In this document: in pieces, positions 13,238 through 19,999 of the stretch
How positions within the stretch are numbered: the first letter of the stretch is position 1
Layout of the letters: each line of letters starts with the position of its first letter
NCBI GenBank assembly: GCA_016287035.1
Contig: JAEEVI010000018.1
Span: forward strand, 1-26,706
Length of the DNA: 26,706 nucleotides
Source: Bacillota bacterium
Lineage (GTDB): Bacteria > Bacillota > Clostridia > Peptostreptococcales > Anaerovoracaceae
Direction of reading: 5' to 3'
Translations under genes and position numbers: made by a program
Notes under the pieces: model-generated
Seen by the model: only the letters and a program-made list of their open reading frames with translations
The model's database searches: none
Told to the model about the DNA's origin: nothing

Positions 13238-13615
13238 ATGAAGACACTTGTCAATTCCGAATACGCTCCCGCGGCGGCAGGCCCCTATTCGCACGCGATC
13301 GAAGCAAACGGCGTCGTATACGCCTCCGGACAGCTTCCGATCGATCTTGCGACAGGCCAGATCCCCGAAGGCATCGAAGCGCAGACAAAGGCCTCAATGA
13401 AGAACCTCGAGGAGGTCCTCAAGGCGGCGGGCTGCGGTCTCAACGACGTCGTAAAGACGACAGTCTTCCTCTCCGACATCAACAACTTCGGAGTCGTAAA
13501 CGGCCTTTACGCGGAATACTTCTCCGCGCCCTATCCCGCGCGTTCCTGCTACCAGGTGGCGGCTCTTCCCAAGGGAGCTCTCATCGAGGTCGAGGCGATC
13601 GCGGTAAAGCCCTGA
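13238..13615 (+). CDS. ridA: RidA-family 2-iminobutanoate/2-iminopropanoate (enamine/imine) deaminase
   Basis: A 125-residue RidA/YjgF protein of typical length. Diagnostic parts are GPYSHAIEANGVVYASGQLPID (15-36), the central VVKTTVFLSDINNF segment, and the C-terminal PARSCYQVAALPKGALIEVEAIAV with Arg102 matching the essential Arg105 of Salmonella/E. coli RidA. These trimers hydrolyse reactive enamines and imines, above all 2-aminoacrylate and its imine from PLP beta-elimination, to keto acid and ammonia, and so protect PLP enzymes. The setting fits, as a tryptophanase-like beta-eliminating lyase lies across the shared promoter region and several aminotransferases are nearby. GGAG precedes the ATG. 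Downstream is a strong terminator at 13659-13692. Confidence 0.93.
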   Translation: MKTLVNSEYAPAAAGPYSHAIEANGVVYASGQLPIDLATGQIPEGIEAQTKASMKNLEEVLKAAGCGLNDVVKTTVFLSDINNFGVVNGLYAEYFSAPYPARSCYQVAALPKGALIEVEAIAVKP

Positions 13616-13658
13616 CGGGCACGGCGCCGGAAGACGCGCGCGCATCAAGCGACACATG

Positions 13659-13692
13659 AAAACAGTGCCGGACGATCGTCCGGCACTGTTTT
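13659..13692. terminator. Bidirectional intrinsic terminator between ridA and the class V aminotransferase
   Basis: AACAGTGCCGGAC (13661-13673) pairs perfectly with GTCCGGCACTGTT (13678-13690) around GATC; outer A and T bases extend the stem. T runs of four on either strand let it serve both convergent genes. Confidence 0.85.
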
Positions 13693-13707
13693 ATTATGAA
13701 TACTTTC

Positions 13708-14853
13708 TTACGCGGCCTTTTCAGCGAGGCAGCCGTGCGCGCGGAGGATCTCCTCCAGAGCGCTTACGAATCTGTCGGCGTTAGTCTCCGTGGCGTTGTA
13801 ACCCATGAGGCCAACGCGGAGGATCTTGCCCGCCATCGGTCCGAGACCCGCGCTGATGCTTATGCTGTAGTTGTCCCTGAGCTCCGAGATTATCTCCTTG
13901 TCGGTTATGCCTTCGGGAACGACGATGCAGTTGAGATCCGGAAGTCTGAACTCGGGAGCCACGAACAGTTCGAGGCCGATCCTTTCAAGCCCTTCCACGA
14001 GGCGCCTGTGCGCGGCCATATGCCTTGCGAAGCAGTTCTCCTTGCCCTCCTCGAGTATGTTGTACAGCGCCTGGTAAAGGCCGTACATCATGCTAATAGG
14101 CGCGGTGTGATGGTAGACCCTCGTCGCTCCCCTCCAGTAGTGGGTGAGCATGTTCATGTCGAGGTACCAGTTGGGCACCTTTGTCTTTCTGTTCTCTATG
14201 ACCTGCATCGCGGCGTCGCTGAAGGTTATCGGAGCGGCTCCCGGGGGGCAGGAAAGGCACTTCTGCGTGCCGCTGTAGGCGATGTCGGCGTGCCACTTGT
14301 CGACCTCTACGGGTATTCCGCCGAGGCTCGTGACGCAGTCGACGAGATAGAGGCTTCCGGCCTCGTGGACCATCCTGCCTATCTCCTCGACGGGGTTGCA
14401 TACGCCTGTCGAAGTCTCCGCGTGGACTATAGCCACGAGCTTGTAGTGATCCTGCTCGAGCAGCTCCTTTACCCTCGCCGGAACGACTGGCGTTCCCCAC
14501 TCGAACTCTTCCTTTGTGACCACCGCGCCGAGCCTGCTCGCTACGTCTTCCATGCGGTTGCCGAAAACGCCGTTCTCGAGCACGAGGACCTTGTCGCCCT
14601 TCTCTATGACGTTGACGAACGCGGCTTCCATTCCGATCGAACCTGTTCCGGACAGGGGGACCGTCACCTTGTTCTCGGTGCCGAAGAGCTCGCGCAGACC
14701 GTGCTTTATCTCCGCCATGATCTTGAGGAAATACGGATCGAGATGTCCGAGCACGTTGCGGGACATGGCGTGATACGTGTTGGGAGCCACGCCCGAGGGG
14801 CCGGCGCCGAGCAGAAGCAGGTTCTGAATGTCGTCAAGAAGATTCTGTTTCAT
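13708..14853 (-). CDS. Class V aminotransferase, alanine/serine-glyoxylate aminotransferase type
   Basis: A 381-residue fold-type I PLP enzyme of the alanine-glyoxylate / serine-pyruvate aminotransferase group. Seen are LLLLGAGPSGVAP (12-24), SGTGSIGMEAA (68-78), AIVHAETSTG (141-150), VDCVTSLGG (171-179), Schiff-base Lys198 in YSGTQKCLSCPPG, and the C-terminal GKILRVGLMG with the carboxylate-binding arginine. Such enzymes convert glyoxylate to glycine using alanine or serine. An in-frame stretch upstream extends to 15075, but those bases are the glycine riboswitch and its terminator; AAAGGGA lies about 10 nt before the ATG at 14853. Control by glycine supports a role in making or using glycine. 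Related (S)-ureidoglycine-glyoxylate aminotransferase is an alternative, of interest since a possible allantoate amidohydrolase lies at 25006. Confidence 0.88.
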   Translation of the reverse strand: MKQNLLDDIQNLLLLGAGPSGVAPNTYHAMSRNVLGHLDPYFLKIMAEIKHGLRELFGTENKVTVPLSGTGSIGMEAAFVNVIEKGDKVLVLENGVFGNRMEDVASRLGAVVTKEEFEWGTPVVPARVKELLEQDHYKLVAIVHAETSTGVCNPVEEIGRMVHEAGSLYLVDCVTSLGGIPVEVDKWHADIAYSGTQKCLSCPPGAAPITFSDAAMQVIENRKTKVPNWYLDMNMLTHYWRGATRVYHHTAPISMMYGLYQALYNILEEGKENCFARHMAAHRRLVEGLERIGLELFVAPEFRLPDLNCIVVPEGITDKEIISELRDNYSISISAGLGPMAGKILRVGLMGYNATETNADRFVSALEEILRAHGCLAEKAA

Positions 14854-14928
14854 AATCAAATATTCCCTTTCCTTTTTCGGACGGTCTCCCGTCCTAAGCC
14901 ATTGCCAGCGGATCCGGTGCCCGATAAA

Positions 14929-14966
14929 TAAAAAAGTCTGTTCGTGCACATGCACGCGAACAGACT
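14929..14966 (-). terminator. Riboswitch expression-platform terminator
   Basis: In RNA sense AGUCUGUUC (14958-14966) pairs with GAACAGACU (14935-14943), continuing after a 2-nt bulge with GUGCA/UGCAC, then a U tract UUUUUAU. It lies 76 bp before the aminotransferase ATG and 30 bp after aptamer 2. Confidence 0.88.
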
Positions 14967-14995
14967 GCCCACAAAAATGGTATTTATCTAAGCAG

Positions 14996-15153
14996 CTCTG
15001 TCCTTTTGCCTGAGAGATTCGCATCTGCGCTTGCCCCTTCGGCACCCGTTTTTCAGGGATTCTCCAGAGTTCCATCAGCCTGCAGTCCTGTTCCTTCGGG
15101 AACGCCTGAGAGTTTTACTCCTTCGGCAGGCCTTTCGGCCGTTTTCCTGCAGA
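14996..15153 (-). ncRNA. Tandem glycine riboswitch
   Basis: Two glycine aptamers in series, read on the minus strand. Aptamer 1 (15153-15080) is closed by CUGCAG/CUGCAG and contains GCCGAAGGAGUAA, CUCUCAGGC, a GUUCC-CGAA-GGAAC hairpin and GGACUG. Aptamer 2 (15069-14996) is closed by CUCUG/CAGAG and contains GCCGAAGGGGCAAG, AAUCUCUCAGGC and GGACAGAG. These are the conserved glycine-riboswitch core elements, present twice with a short linker, as in cooperative tandem forms. It precedes the terminator at 14929-14966. The terminator 5' arm can instead pair with the 3' side of aptamer 2 (14992-15003), which gives an antiterminator and predicts an off-switch with glycine. Confidence 0.93.
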
Positions 15154-15184
15154 CATCTACTGGTAATATTCAATTTACTGCATT

Positions 15185-15213
15185 AATATACCGCACACTT
15201 GCGGCGTTTGCAA
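15185..15213 (-). promoter_or_regulatory. Promoter of the glycine-riboswitch transcript
   Basis: On the minus strand: -35 TTGCAA (15208-15213), 17-bp spacer, -10 TATATT (15185-15190), with the expected start near 15178, about 25 nt ahead of aptamer 1. The spacer contains an inverted repeat CCGCA-N4-TGCGG (15191-15204). Confidence 0.7.
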
Positions 15214-15232
15214 CACCTTTTTTGAAAATATT

Positions 15233-15724
15233 TCAGGAGCTTTTTCCGGAGGCGTCCTGTTCCGCCTGGCGCAGCCTCTGCGCCCTGCGTTCTTCGGCCA
15301 TCCTCCACTCCTGCCGCTCCTCATCGCTCGTAAGGATAAGCCTGGGAAGCCTGTGCGGCCTGTCGTCGTCGCCCATTCCGACCATCGTGAGGTACGCTAT
15401 ATTTATGAGCTCGCGGCTGCCGTCGATATGCTCGACGTAGCTCTCGACCTTTACCTCCATAGACGCGTTCCCGACGTACGTGACCTTCCCCGAGACTATG
15501 ACCGTATCCTTTATGTAGGCCCCCTTGAGGAACCTGAGGTTCTCTATAGTGCCGGTCGTGACGTTCATCTGCGCGTGGCGCCTTCCGACTATCCCCGCGG
15601 TCTCGTCGATCCACCTGAGGAGCACGCCTCCGAACAGCCTTCCGGAATCGTTGAGGTCTCCGGCCATCACTATATGGCACGTCTCCGCCATGGATTCGGC
15701 CACAGTCTTATCTCTCGGCTCCAT
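15233..15724 (-). CDS. Acyl-CoA thioesterase, hotdog fold (YciA/BACH type)
   Basis: A 163-residue hotdog-fold thioesterase. The N-terminal half holds the active-site segment DLNDSGRLFGGVLLRWIDETAG (about 23-44), equivalent to the N-x-x-G-x-x-F-G-G-x-x-x-x-x-x-D signature of acyl-CoA hydrolases; Asp40 in WIDETA is the likely catalytic acid. The following strand KGAYIKDTVIVSGKVTYVGNASMEVKVES is typical of the fold. Such enzymes split acyl-CoA to free acid and CoA. The C-terminal 35 residues are charged and predicted helical (EERQEWRMAEERRAQRL). The start lies 6 bp past the stop of the GGDEF gene, whose last codons supply the GGAG binding site, so the two are coupled. Thiol-ester substrate unknown. 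Confidence 0.87.
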   Translation of the reverse strand: MEPRDKTVAESMAETCHIVMAGDLNDSGRLFGGVLLRWIDETAGIVGRRHAQMNVTTGTIENLRFLKGAYIKDTVIVSGKVTYVGNASMEVKVESYVEHIDGSRELINIAYLTMVGMGDDDRPHRLPRLILTSDEERQEWRMAEERRAQRLRQAEQDASGKSS

Positions 15725-15730
15725 AAAACG

Positions 15731-17110
15731 TCACTCCTGCGGTATCCTGTCGTCCGGAGAATAGAACTTGCACGCCATTCGCTCGGTGTGCTTGATCACG
15801 TACAGCGCCGTGTCCGCGTGCTTGAATATGACGTCTCCGGGCTCGCCCGGAACGCTGAAGGCCGCGCCGGCGCTTATCGTGAAGCCCGGGATCCCGCCGT
15901 CGGGCTCCGCGACGGCGCTGTTCATCTCGTCCACCTTCTGGGTTATGACGCCGCGCAGCACCGGAGAGTTCGATCTCATCACGACGGCGAATTCGTCGCC
16001 TCCTATGCGGCAGACCGCGTCCTCCGGGCGGAAGGTTATGAGCAGCATCGCGGCGAACTTCTTGAGCACCATGTCGCCCGTGTCGTGCCCGTACTTGTCG
16101 TTTATCTGCTTGAATTTGTCGATATCGATTATTATGAGCGTATAGCCCGTGCCGTCGAGCTCGGCGCACAGCTTGTCGAACGAGCGCCTGTTCAGCAGGC
16201 CCGTGAGCGGATCGTGCTCGGCCTCGTGCTCGAGCATGTCCTGCCTGCTGCGCGATCTCTCGAACAGCTCGTTGTACGTGCTGGCCAGGAACTGGAGCTC
16301 GTACGCGCCCTGCAGCGGCAGCTTCTCCTCGCGGTCCATGCACGCCACGGCGTTGCTCAGCGGGCTCACGACCAGAGGATGGATGAATACGATCATCAGG
16401 ATCGATAGTATAAGAAGGAGCGTGGTGAACATTATCTGGACCGCCATGAGGTTCTTATGGAGGATCGTGTTCGCCGCCTGATCGGCGTAGGTCGTCGCGG
16501 TGAGAGCCTGCAGGCAGCTGTCCACGTTGTTGCTTATCGTGTTCTTCGCGATGCGGTAATCCTCGTTGAACACGAGATCCTGCGCCTTTTCTCCCTGCGC
16601 GCGCGGCGTGAGCGCGAGGTCGGAGTCCGACAGCTCGACCGAACCGAGCGCCTTCGGGTACCGTGAAAGATCCGCTCCCGTCGACTCGATCTTAAGGCGC
16701 ATCGCGTAATACTCCGGCTGCGTCAGATCGGCCGAAGCGGTGAGAGCGTTTTCAAGATAATCGTATATCTCTGATCCTTCGAAGTATCTTCCCAGATCCT
16801 CGAGGGATCTTTCCCTGCGTCTGGTCTTTTCGATCTCTTCGAAGTAGTCGTGCGCGTATCTCTCGTCGCCCGTCACGACGAACGCCCTGACCCTGTCCGT
16901 CAGATAGTCCGACGCGTCCATCATCTCGCGGCTGTCCTGAAGGCATGCTATGTATCTTTCGGCGGCCTCGTCCGCCTTTCTGTGAGTCGAAGCCGTAAGG
17001 ACTATAAGGCCGACGAGTATGACCGCGAGTATAGCGACGGCTACGGCCATCGCCACGTTGAAAGTTCTGAATTTTATCGCTTTGATGTTTCTGGTATTGG
17101 ATCCTGTCAT
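15731..17110 (-). CDS. Membrane diguanylate cyclase with extracytoplasmic sensor (TM-sensor-TM-GGDEF)
   Basis: A 459-residue signalling protein: TM helix at about 17-40, a predicted helical extracytoplasmic sensor of about 180 residues, second TM at about 222-246, a short linker and a GGDEF domain (about 295-455). The active site reads IGGDEF (369-374) with DxLTGLxNRR (DPLTGLLNRR) in front, so it should convert two GTP to cyclic di-GMP. An RxxD inhibition site (RPED, 361-364) lies five residues before GGDEF, which implies product feedback. The ligand of the sensor is unknown. The binding site before the ATG is weak (GGGAAA, very close). It follows the HPt gene by 36 bp and is likely in one operon with HPt and the REC-EAL gene. 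Confidence 0.92.
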   Translation of the reverse strand: MTGSNTRNIKAIKFRTFNVAMAVAVAILAVILVGLIVLTASTHRKADEAAERYIACLQDSREMMDASDYLTDRVRAFVVTGDERYAHDYFEEIEKTRRRERSLEDLGRYFEGSEIYDYLENALTASADLTQPEYYAMRLKIESTGADLSRYPKALGSVELSDSDLALTPRAQGEKAQDLVFNEDYRIAKNTISNNVDSCLQALTATTYADQAANTILHKNLMAVQIMFTTLLLILSILMIVFIHPLVVSPLSNAVACMDREEKLPLQGAYELQFLASTYNELFERSRSRQDMLEHEAEHDPLTGLLNRRSFDKLCAELDGTGYTLIIIDIDKFKQINDKYGHDTGDMVLKKFAAMLLITFRPEDAVCRIGGDEFAVVMRSNSPVLRGVITQKVDEMNSAVAEPDGGIPGFTISAGAAFSVPGEPGDVIFKHADTALYVIKHTERMACKFYSPDDRIPQE

Positions 17111-17146
17111 TTTCCCATGAAGAGCGCGCGAGCGGCGCGCCGCCCC

Positions 17147-17491
17147 CTATTCGGCGCAGAGCGCCGTCAGATCTTTTAACGCGGCCGCGGCTTTGTCGTA
17201 AAGCCCGCTGTAATCGGCCTCGCTGCGGCTGCGGAGAAGCTCCGTCATCTCGGAGACCGGTCCGTATATCGGCGTAAGCGACAGGTTTGCCGCGACGCCC
17301 TTCAGCGAGTGCGCGCATTCGAAAGCGCGGCCGAGATCTCCGGCCTGCAGCGCCTGTCCGAGCGCTTCCATATCGTTGTCGGCGACAGCCATCTTTACCA
17401 GCCTGAGATAGAACGCTTCGTTGTTCATGCATCTCATGAGCCCCTCGTCGACGTCGGCCCCGTATTCCCTTAAAGCATCCAGTGTAAGCAT
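17147..17491 (-). CDS. Stand-alone HPt (histidine phosphotransfer) domain protein
   Basis: A 114-residue helical protein made up of one HPt domain. The phospho-accepting His61 lies in AHSLKGVAANLSL, the classic HPt motif, with an Arg/Glu-rich helix following. HPt proteins shuttle phosphoryl groups between a hybrid histidine kinase and the receiver domain of a response regulator. No kinase is present in this window. The ATG lies 1 bp after the stop of the REC-EAL gene, which carries a complete receiver domain and is the obvious partner. The next gene encodes the GGDEF cyclase, which has no receiver. Confidence 0.9.
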   Translation of the reverse strand: MLTLDALREYGADVDEGLMRCMNNEAFYLRLVKMAVADNDMEALGQALQAGDLGRAFECAHSLKGVAANLSLTPIYGPVSEMTELLRSRSEADYSGLYDKAAAALKDLTALCAE

Positions 17492-17492
17492 G

Positions 17493-19199
17493 TCAGCTCC
17501 TCCCCCCGGCTCCCGCCGCGCGGGACGTCAGCAATTCCTCAAATTCCCCGCCGGGTATCGGCTTTGAGAAATAATACCCCTGAACTATGTCGACTCCGGC
17601 CTTTTTGAGGATCGCGACCTGTTCGGCCGTCTCCACGCCTTCGGCTACGGCTATAAGGCCGAGATATTTCGCGATGTCCATTATGAGCTCTATCATCTTT
17701 ATGCCCTTCGGATCGTCGCTGAGATTGTTCACGAATTTCATGTCGAGCTTCAGGACGTCGATCGGAAGTCTCGTAAGCATGTTCAGCGACGAATAGCCCG
17801 AACCGAAGTCGTCCATCTCTATCTTGAATCCGCATGAGCGGAGCCTGGTGACGGACTCCACGAGCTGCCTGGAATCGTCCGTATACGCGGATTCCGTTAT
17901 CTCCAGATACAGATCCGCTGTGTCGATGCCGTATTTTTCGACGAGCCCTGTCAGCTCGGCCTCGAGATCCGGATCGTAGAGGTCTATGCGCGATATGTTG
18001 ATCGATACCGGGATCGAATATCCGTGCTCCCTCTTCCAGGACGCCATCTGGCTGACGGCGCTCTCCCAGACGAACCTGTCGAGCTTCATTATGAGGCCGT
18101 TCTCCTCGAACAGCGGTATAAACACGCCGGGGCTCACCATCCCGAGCTCGGGATGCTTCCAGCGCACGAGCGCCTCGGCGCTGCTGAGCGCGGGCTCGCT
18201 GCGCTGGATGTTGTATTTCGGCTGGTAATAGACGATGAACTGGCCCTGCCTCACGGCCTCCTCGAAATCCTCGACGAGGCGTCCGGCGAGCATCTGATCC
18301 TCGTGCATCCTGTCGTCGTAGAAGACGACCGGGTCTCCGTAGCGGTGCTTCGCGGCGTCGCAGGCGAGCGAAGCGCGGTCGAAGCGGCTGTCTATCACCA
18401 TGTCGCGGTCGACGTTGGAATACACGCCCATCCGCAGGTGCACCCAGGACGACTGGGATACCCTGCGCACGTGCTCCGTTATCCTTTCGAGCAGCCCGTG
18501 CATGTCGTCGAGATGCTCCCTGTAGATGAAGAACACGTCTGAAACGGGATGGCACGCCAGCCCGGCGGAGCCCTTCAGCTCCTCGAGTATGGCGCGGCCT
18601 ATCTCCGCGAGCACCGCGTCCGCGGCGGCTCTTCCGGTTATCTCGTTGACGAGCCGGAACCTGTTTATATTTATGGTTATGGCGTCCATCGCCGCGCCGG
18701 GATTGTGCAGGTCGAACTGGCGGCAGTACTCGAAGAAGAAGCTCTTCTTGTACAGCCCCGTGAGGTCTTCCACCGACGTGTTCTGAATGATGCTCGCGTC
18801 CTCGGCGAGCTCGATCGATCTGTTGATCCTCGCGAGCATGACGTCGGGATTGTCGTACGGCTTCGGTATGAAATCGGAGGCGCCGAGCTGAAGGCTCTTT
18901 ATCTCCGCCTGCTTTTCCGAGGTGAGAACTATGACCGGTATGCGGCGGAGCGCCGGATCCGAATGCATGCGGTCGAGCACTTCGTAGCCGTTCATCTCCG
19001 GCATCATCAGATCGAGCAGCACCAGCGACAGCGTCTCCCTGTGATCTTCTATTATCTCGAGCGCTTCGCGCCCGTTCGCGGCGTAGATGACGTCGTAGGT
19101 ATCCTCGACTAACGCCCCGAGCATCTCGCGGTTTATAGCCTCGTCGTCCACCACGAGCACTGTGCGTCTGAATTCCGGTTTTAAAGCCCTTTTCTCCAT
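17493..19199 (-). CDS. Response regulator: REC, degenerate GGDEF, EAL (c-di-GMP phosphodiesterase)
   Basis: A 568-residue cytoplasmic protein. REC (12-130) has the acidic pair Asp18-Asp19, phospho-acceptor Asp63 in LLDLMMPEMNG, Thr93 and Lys113, so it should be phosphorylated. The GGDEF domain (about 143-295) starts with DLTGLYKK but has PVSDV (218-222) where GGDEF should be, so it cannot make c-di-GMP and may bind GTP as a regulator. The EAL domain (about 305-560) keeps AEALVRW (Glu342), Asn401, EITES (433-437), DDFGSGYSS (463-471), KLD (484-486), AEGVET (519-524) and QGYYFSKP, the set needed for Mg2+-dependent hydrolysis to pGpG. ATG 19199 has AAGG 5 nt upstream; ATG 19202 and TTG 19229 are less likely. 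Followed 1 bp later by HPt. Confidence 0.92.
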   Translation of the reverse strand: MEKRALKPEFRRTVLVVDDEAINREMLGALVEDTYDVIYAANGREALEIIEDHRETLSLVLLDLMMPEMNGYEVLDRMHSDPALRRIPVIVLTSEKQAEIKSLQLGASDFIPKPYDNPDVMLARINRSIELAEDASIIQNTSVEDLTGLYKKSFFFEYCRQFDLHNPGAAMDAITININRFRLVNEITGRAAADAVLAEIGRAILEELKGSAGLACHPVSDVFFIYREHLDDMHGLLERITEHVRRVSQSSWVHLRMGVYSNVDRDMVIDSRFDRASLACDAAKHRYGDPVVFYDDRMHEDQMLAGRLVEDFEEAVRQGQFIVYYQPKYNIQRSEPALSSAEALVRWKHPELGMVSPGVFIPLFEENGLIMKLDRFVWESAVSQMASWKREHGYSIPVSINISRIDLYDPDLEAELTGLVEKYGIDTADLYLEITESAYTDDSRQLVESVTRLRSCGFKIEMDDFGSGYSSLNMLTRLPIDVLKLDMKFVNNLSDDPKGIKMIELIMDIAKYLGLIAVAEGVETAEQVAILKKAGVDIVQGYYFSKPIPGGEFEELLTSRAAGAGGRS

Positions 19200-19238
19200 C
19201 ATGACCTTGACAGTTTTAATTAAAAACAACAGTCAAAC

Positions 19239-19271
19239 CTGCGGCGAAAGCTCTGGTCTGTTCCGCCGCAG
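19239..19271 (-). promoter_or_regulatory. Leader hairpin upstream of the REC-EAL gene
   Basis: On the minus strand CTGCGGCG (19264-19271) pairs perfectly with CGCCGCAG (19239-19246) across a 17-nt loop, 40 bp before the start codon. A possible -10 TATACT lies just upstream (19282-19287) without a good -35. It does not carry the conserved bases of a GEMM c-di-GMP riboswitch. Role unknown: mRNA 5' stabiliser or regulator site. Confidence 0.35.
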
Positions 19272-19327
19272 TCGGTTACTTAGTATATTCTAACAGAAAA
19301 CGCCCGTTACAGGCAAGTTAAAGTGCC

Positions 19328-19912
19328 TTATTTGAGCATTTTGAGCAGGCTTCCGAGGAGGTCCGCCGCGCCGGGCTTCTTGGCCTGGCTCTGGCCTCCG
19401 ACAAGAGAGCCGAGTATGGCGGTCATGTCGCCGCTTCCGAGAAGTCCCGACATGAGACCGGATACCATATCGGTGCTCGCCGCGGAATTGCTCGCCGCGG
19501 CCTGAACGTTCGCTTCCTTCCCGAGCATGCTCAGGAGAAGGGGCGCGGCGGCGGCCATAACGCTGGCGGCGACCTTGGGGGACACGTTGGCGTTGTTCGC
19601 GACCTGCGTTATCACTTCGTTCTTCTGCTTGCCGAAGAGATGGCCGATTATCTTGTCGCCGTCCGCGAGATCGGCGCCTCCGCCGAAAGCTCCGAGATCC
19701 GAGATATCGCTCGAAGAGTGATCGCTAATGGCCTGCAGGAAGCCTGCCGCGGTGTCGGAGTTCGCGCTTTGAGCCTGCGCGCCCTGAAGCATCGAGGGAA
19801 GCGCCGCTCCGAGGATGTTCGCGACGTCCGCGGATGACGAATTCGTCGCCTGTCCCACTCCGTTGACATAATTGGCCTGCATAAAAGTACCGAGAAGCTG
19901 TGTAAGATCCAT
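19328..19912 (-). CDS. DUF937-family protein
   Basis: A 194-residue protein of low complexity, rich in Ala, Gly, Ser and Leu, with no signal peptide or clear membrane helix. It starts DLTQLLGTFM, contains DGDKIIGHLFG (about 95-105) followed by a helical segment ending in AAAAPLLLSMLGK, then repeated Leu-Gly segments (MSGLLGSGDMTAILGSL, DLLGSLLKMLK). This pattern resembles the DUF937 (YidB-like) family, whose function is unknown. AGGAGG lies 6 nt before the ATG at 19912, which fixes the start; an upstream alternative start is not supported. It stands between the HD-GYP and REC-EAL genes in the same direction. A short weak hairpin with a T-rich tail lies just past the stop. Domain call moderate. 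Confidence 0.68.
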   Translation of the reverse strand: MDLTQLLGTFMQANYVNGVGQATNSSSADVANILGAALPSMLQGAQAQSANSDTAAGFLQAISDHSSSDISDLGAFGGGADLADGDKIIGHLFGKQKNEVITQVANNANVSPKVAASVMAAAAPLLLSMLGKEANVQAAASNSAASTDMVSGLMSGLLGSGDMTAILGSLVGGQSQAKKPGAADLLGSLLKMLK

Positions 19913-19999
19913 ATCGCACCTCCTGTGCGCGCGCAAAGCGCTCCATTACTATATTGACTATGATACCACTTTCGCGGAAGAGCCGCCAGTTCCGCGGAC

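Noticed and set aside
13696..14931. 411-codon open frame on the plus strand
   Set aside because: Antisense to the class V aminotransferase and starting inside the bidirectional terminator region; no domain features.
14854..15075. N-terminal extension of the class V aminotransferase frame
   Set aside because: The open frame continues upstream, but the bases carry the glycine aptamer core and an intrinsic terminator, and a ribosome binding site sits just before the ATG at 14853. The extension is a chance frame through RNA structure.
19239..19271. GEMM-type cyclic-di-GMP riboswitch before the REC-EAL gene
   Set aside because: The hairpin is real but the conserved GEMM core bases and tetraloop-receptor elements are absent, so only a generic leader structure is listed.
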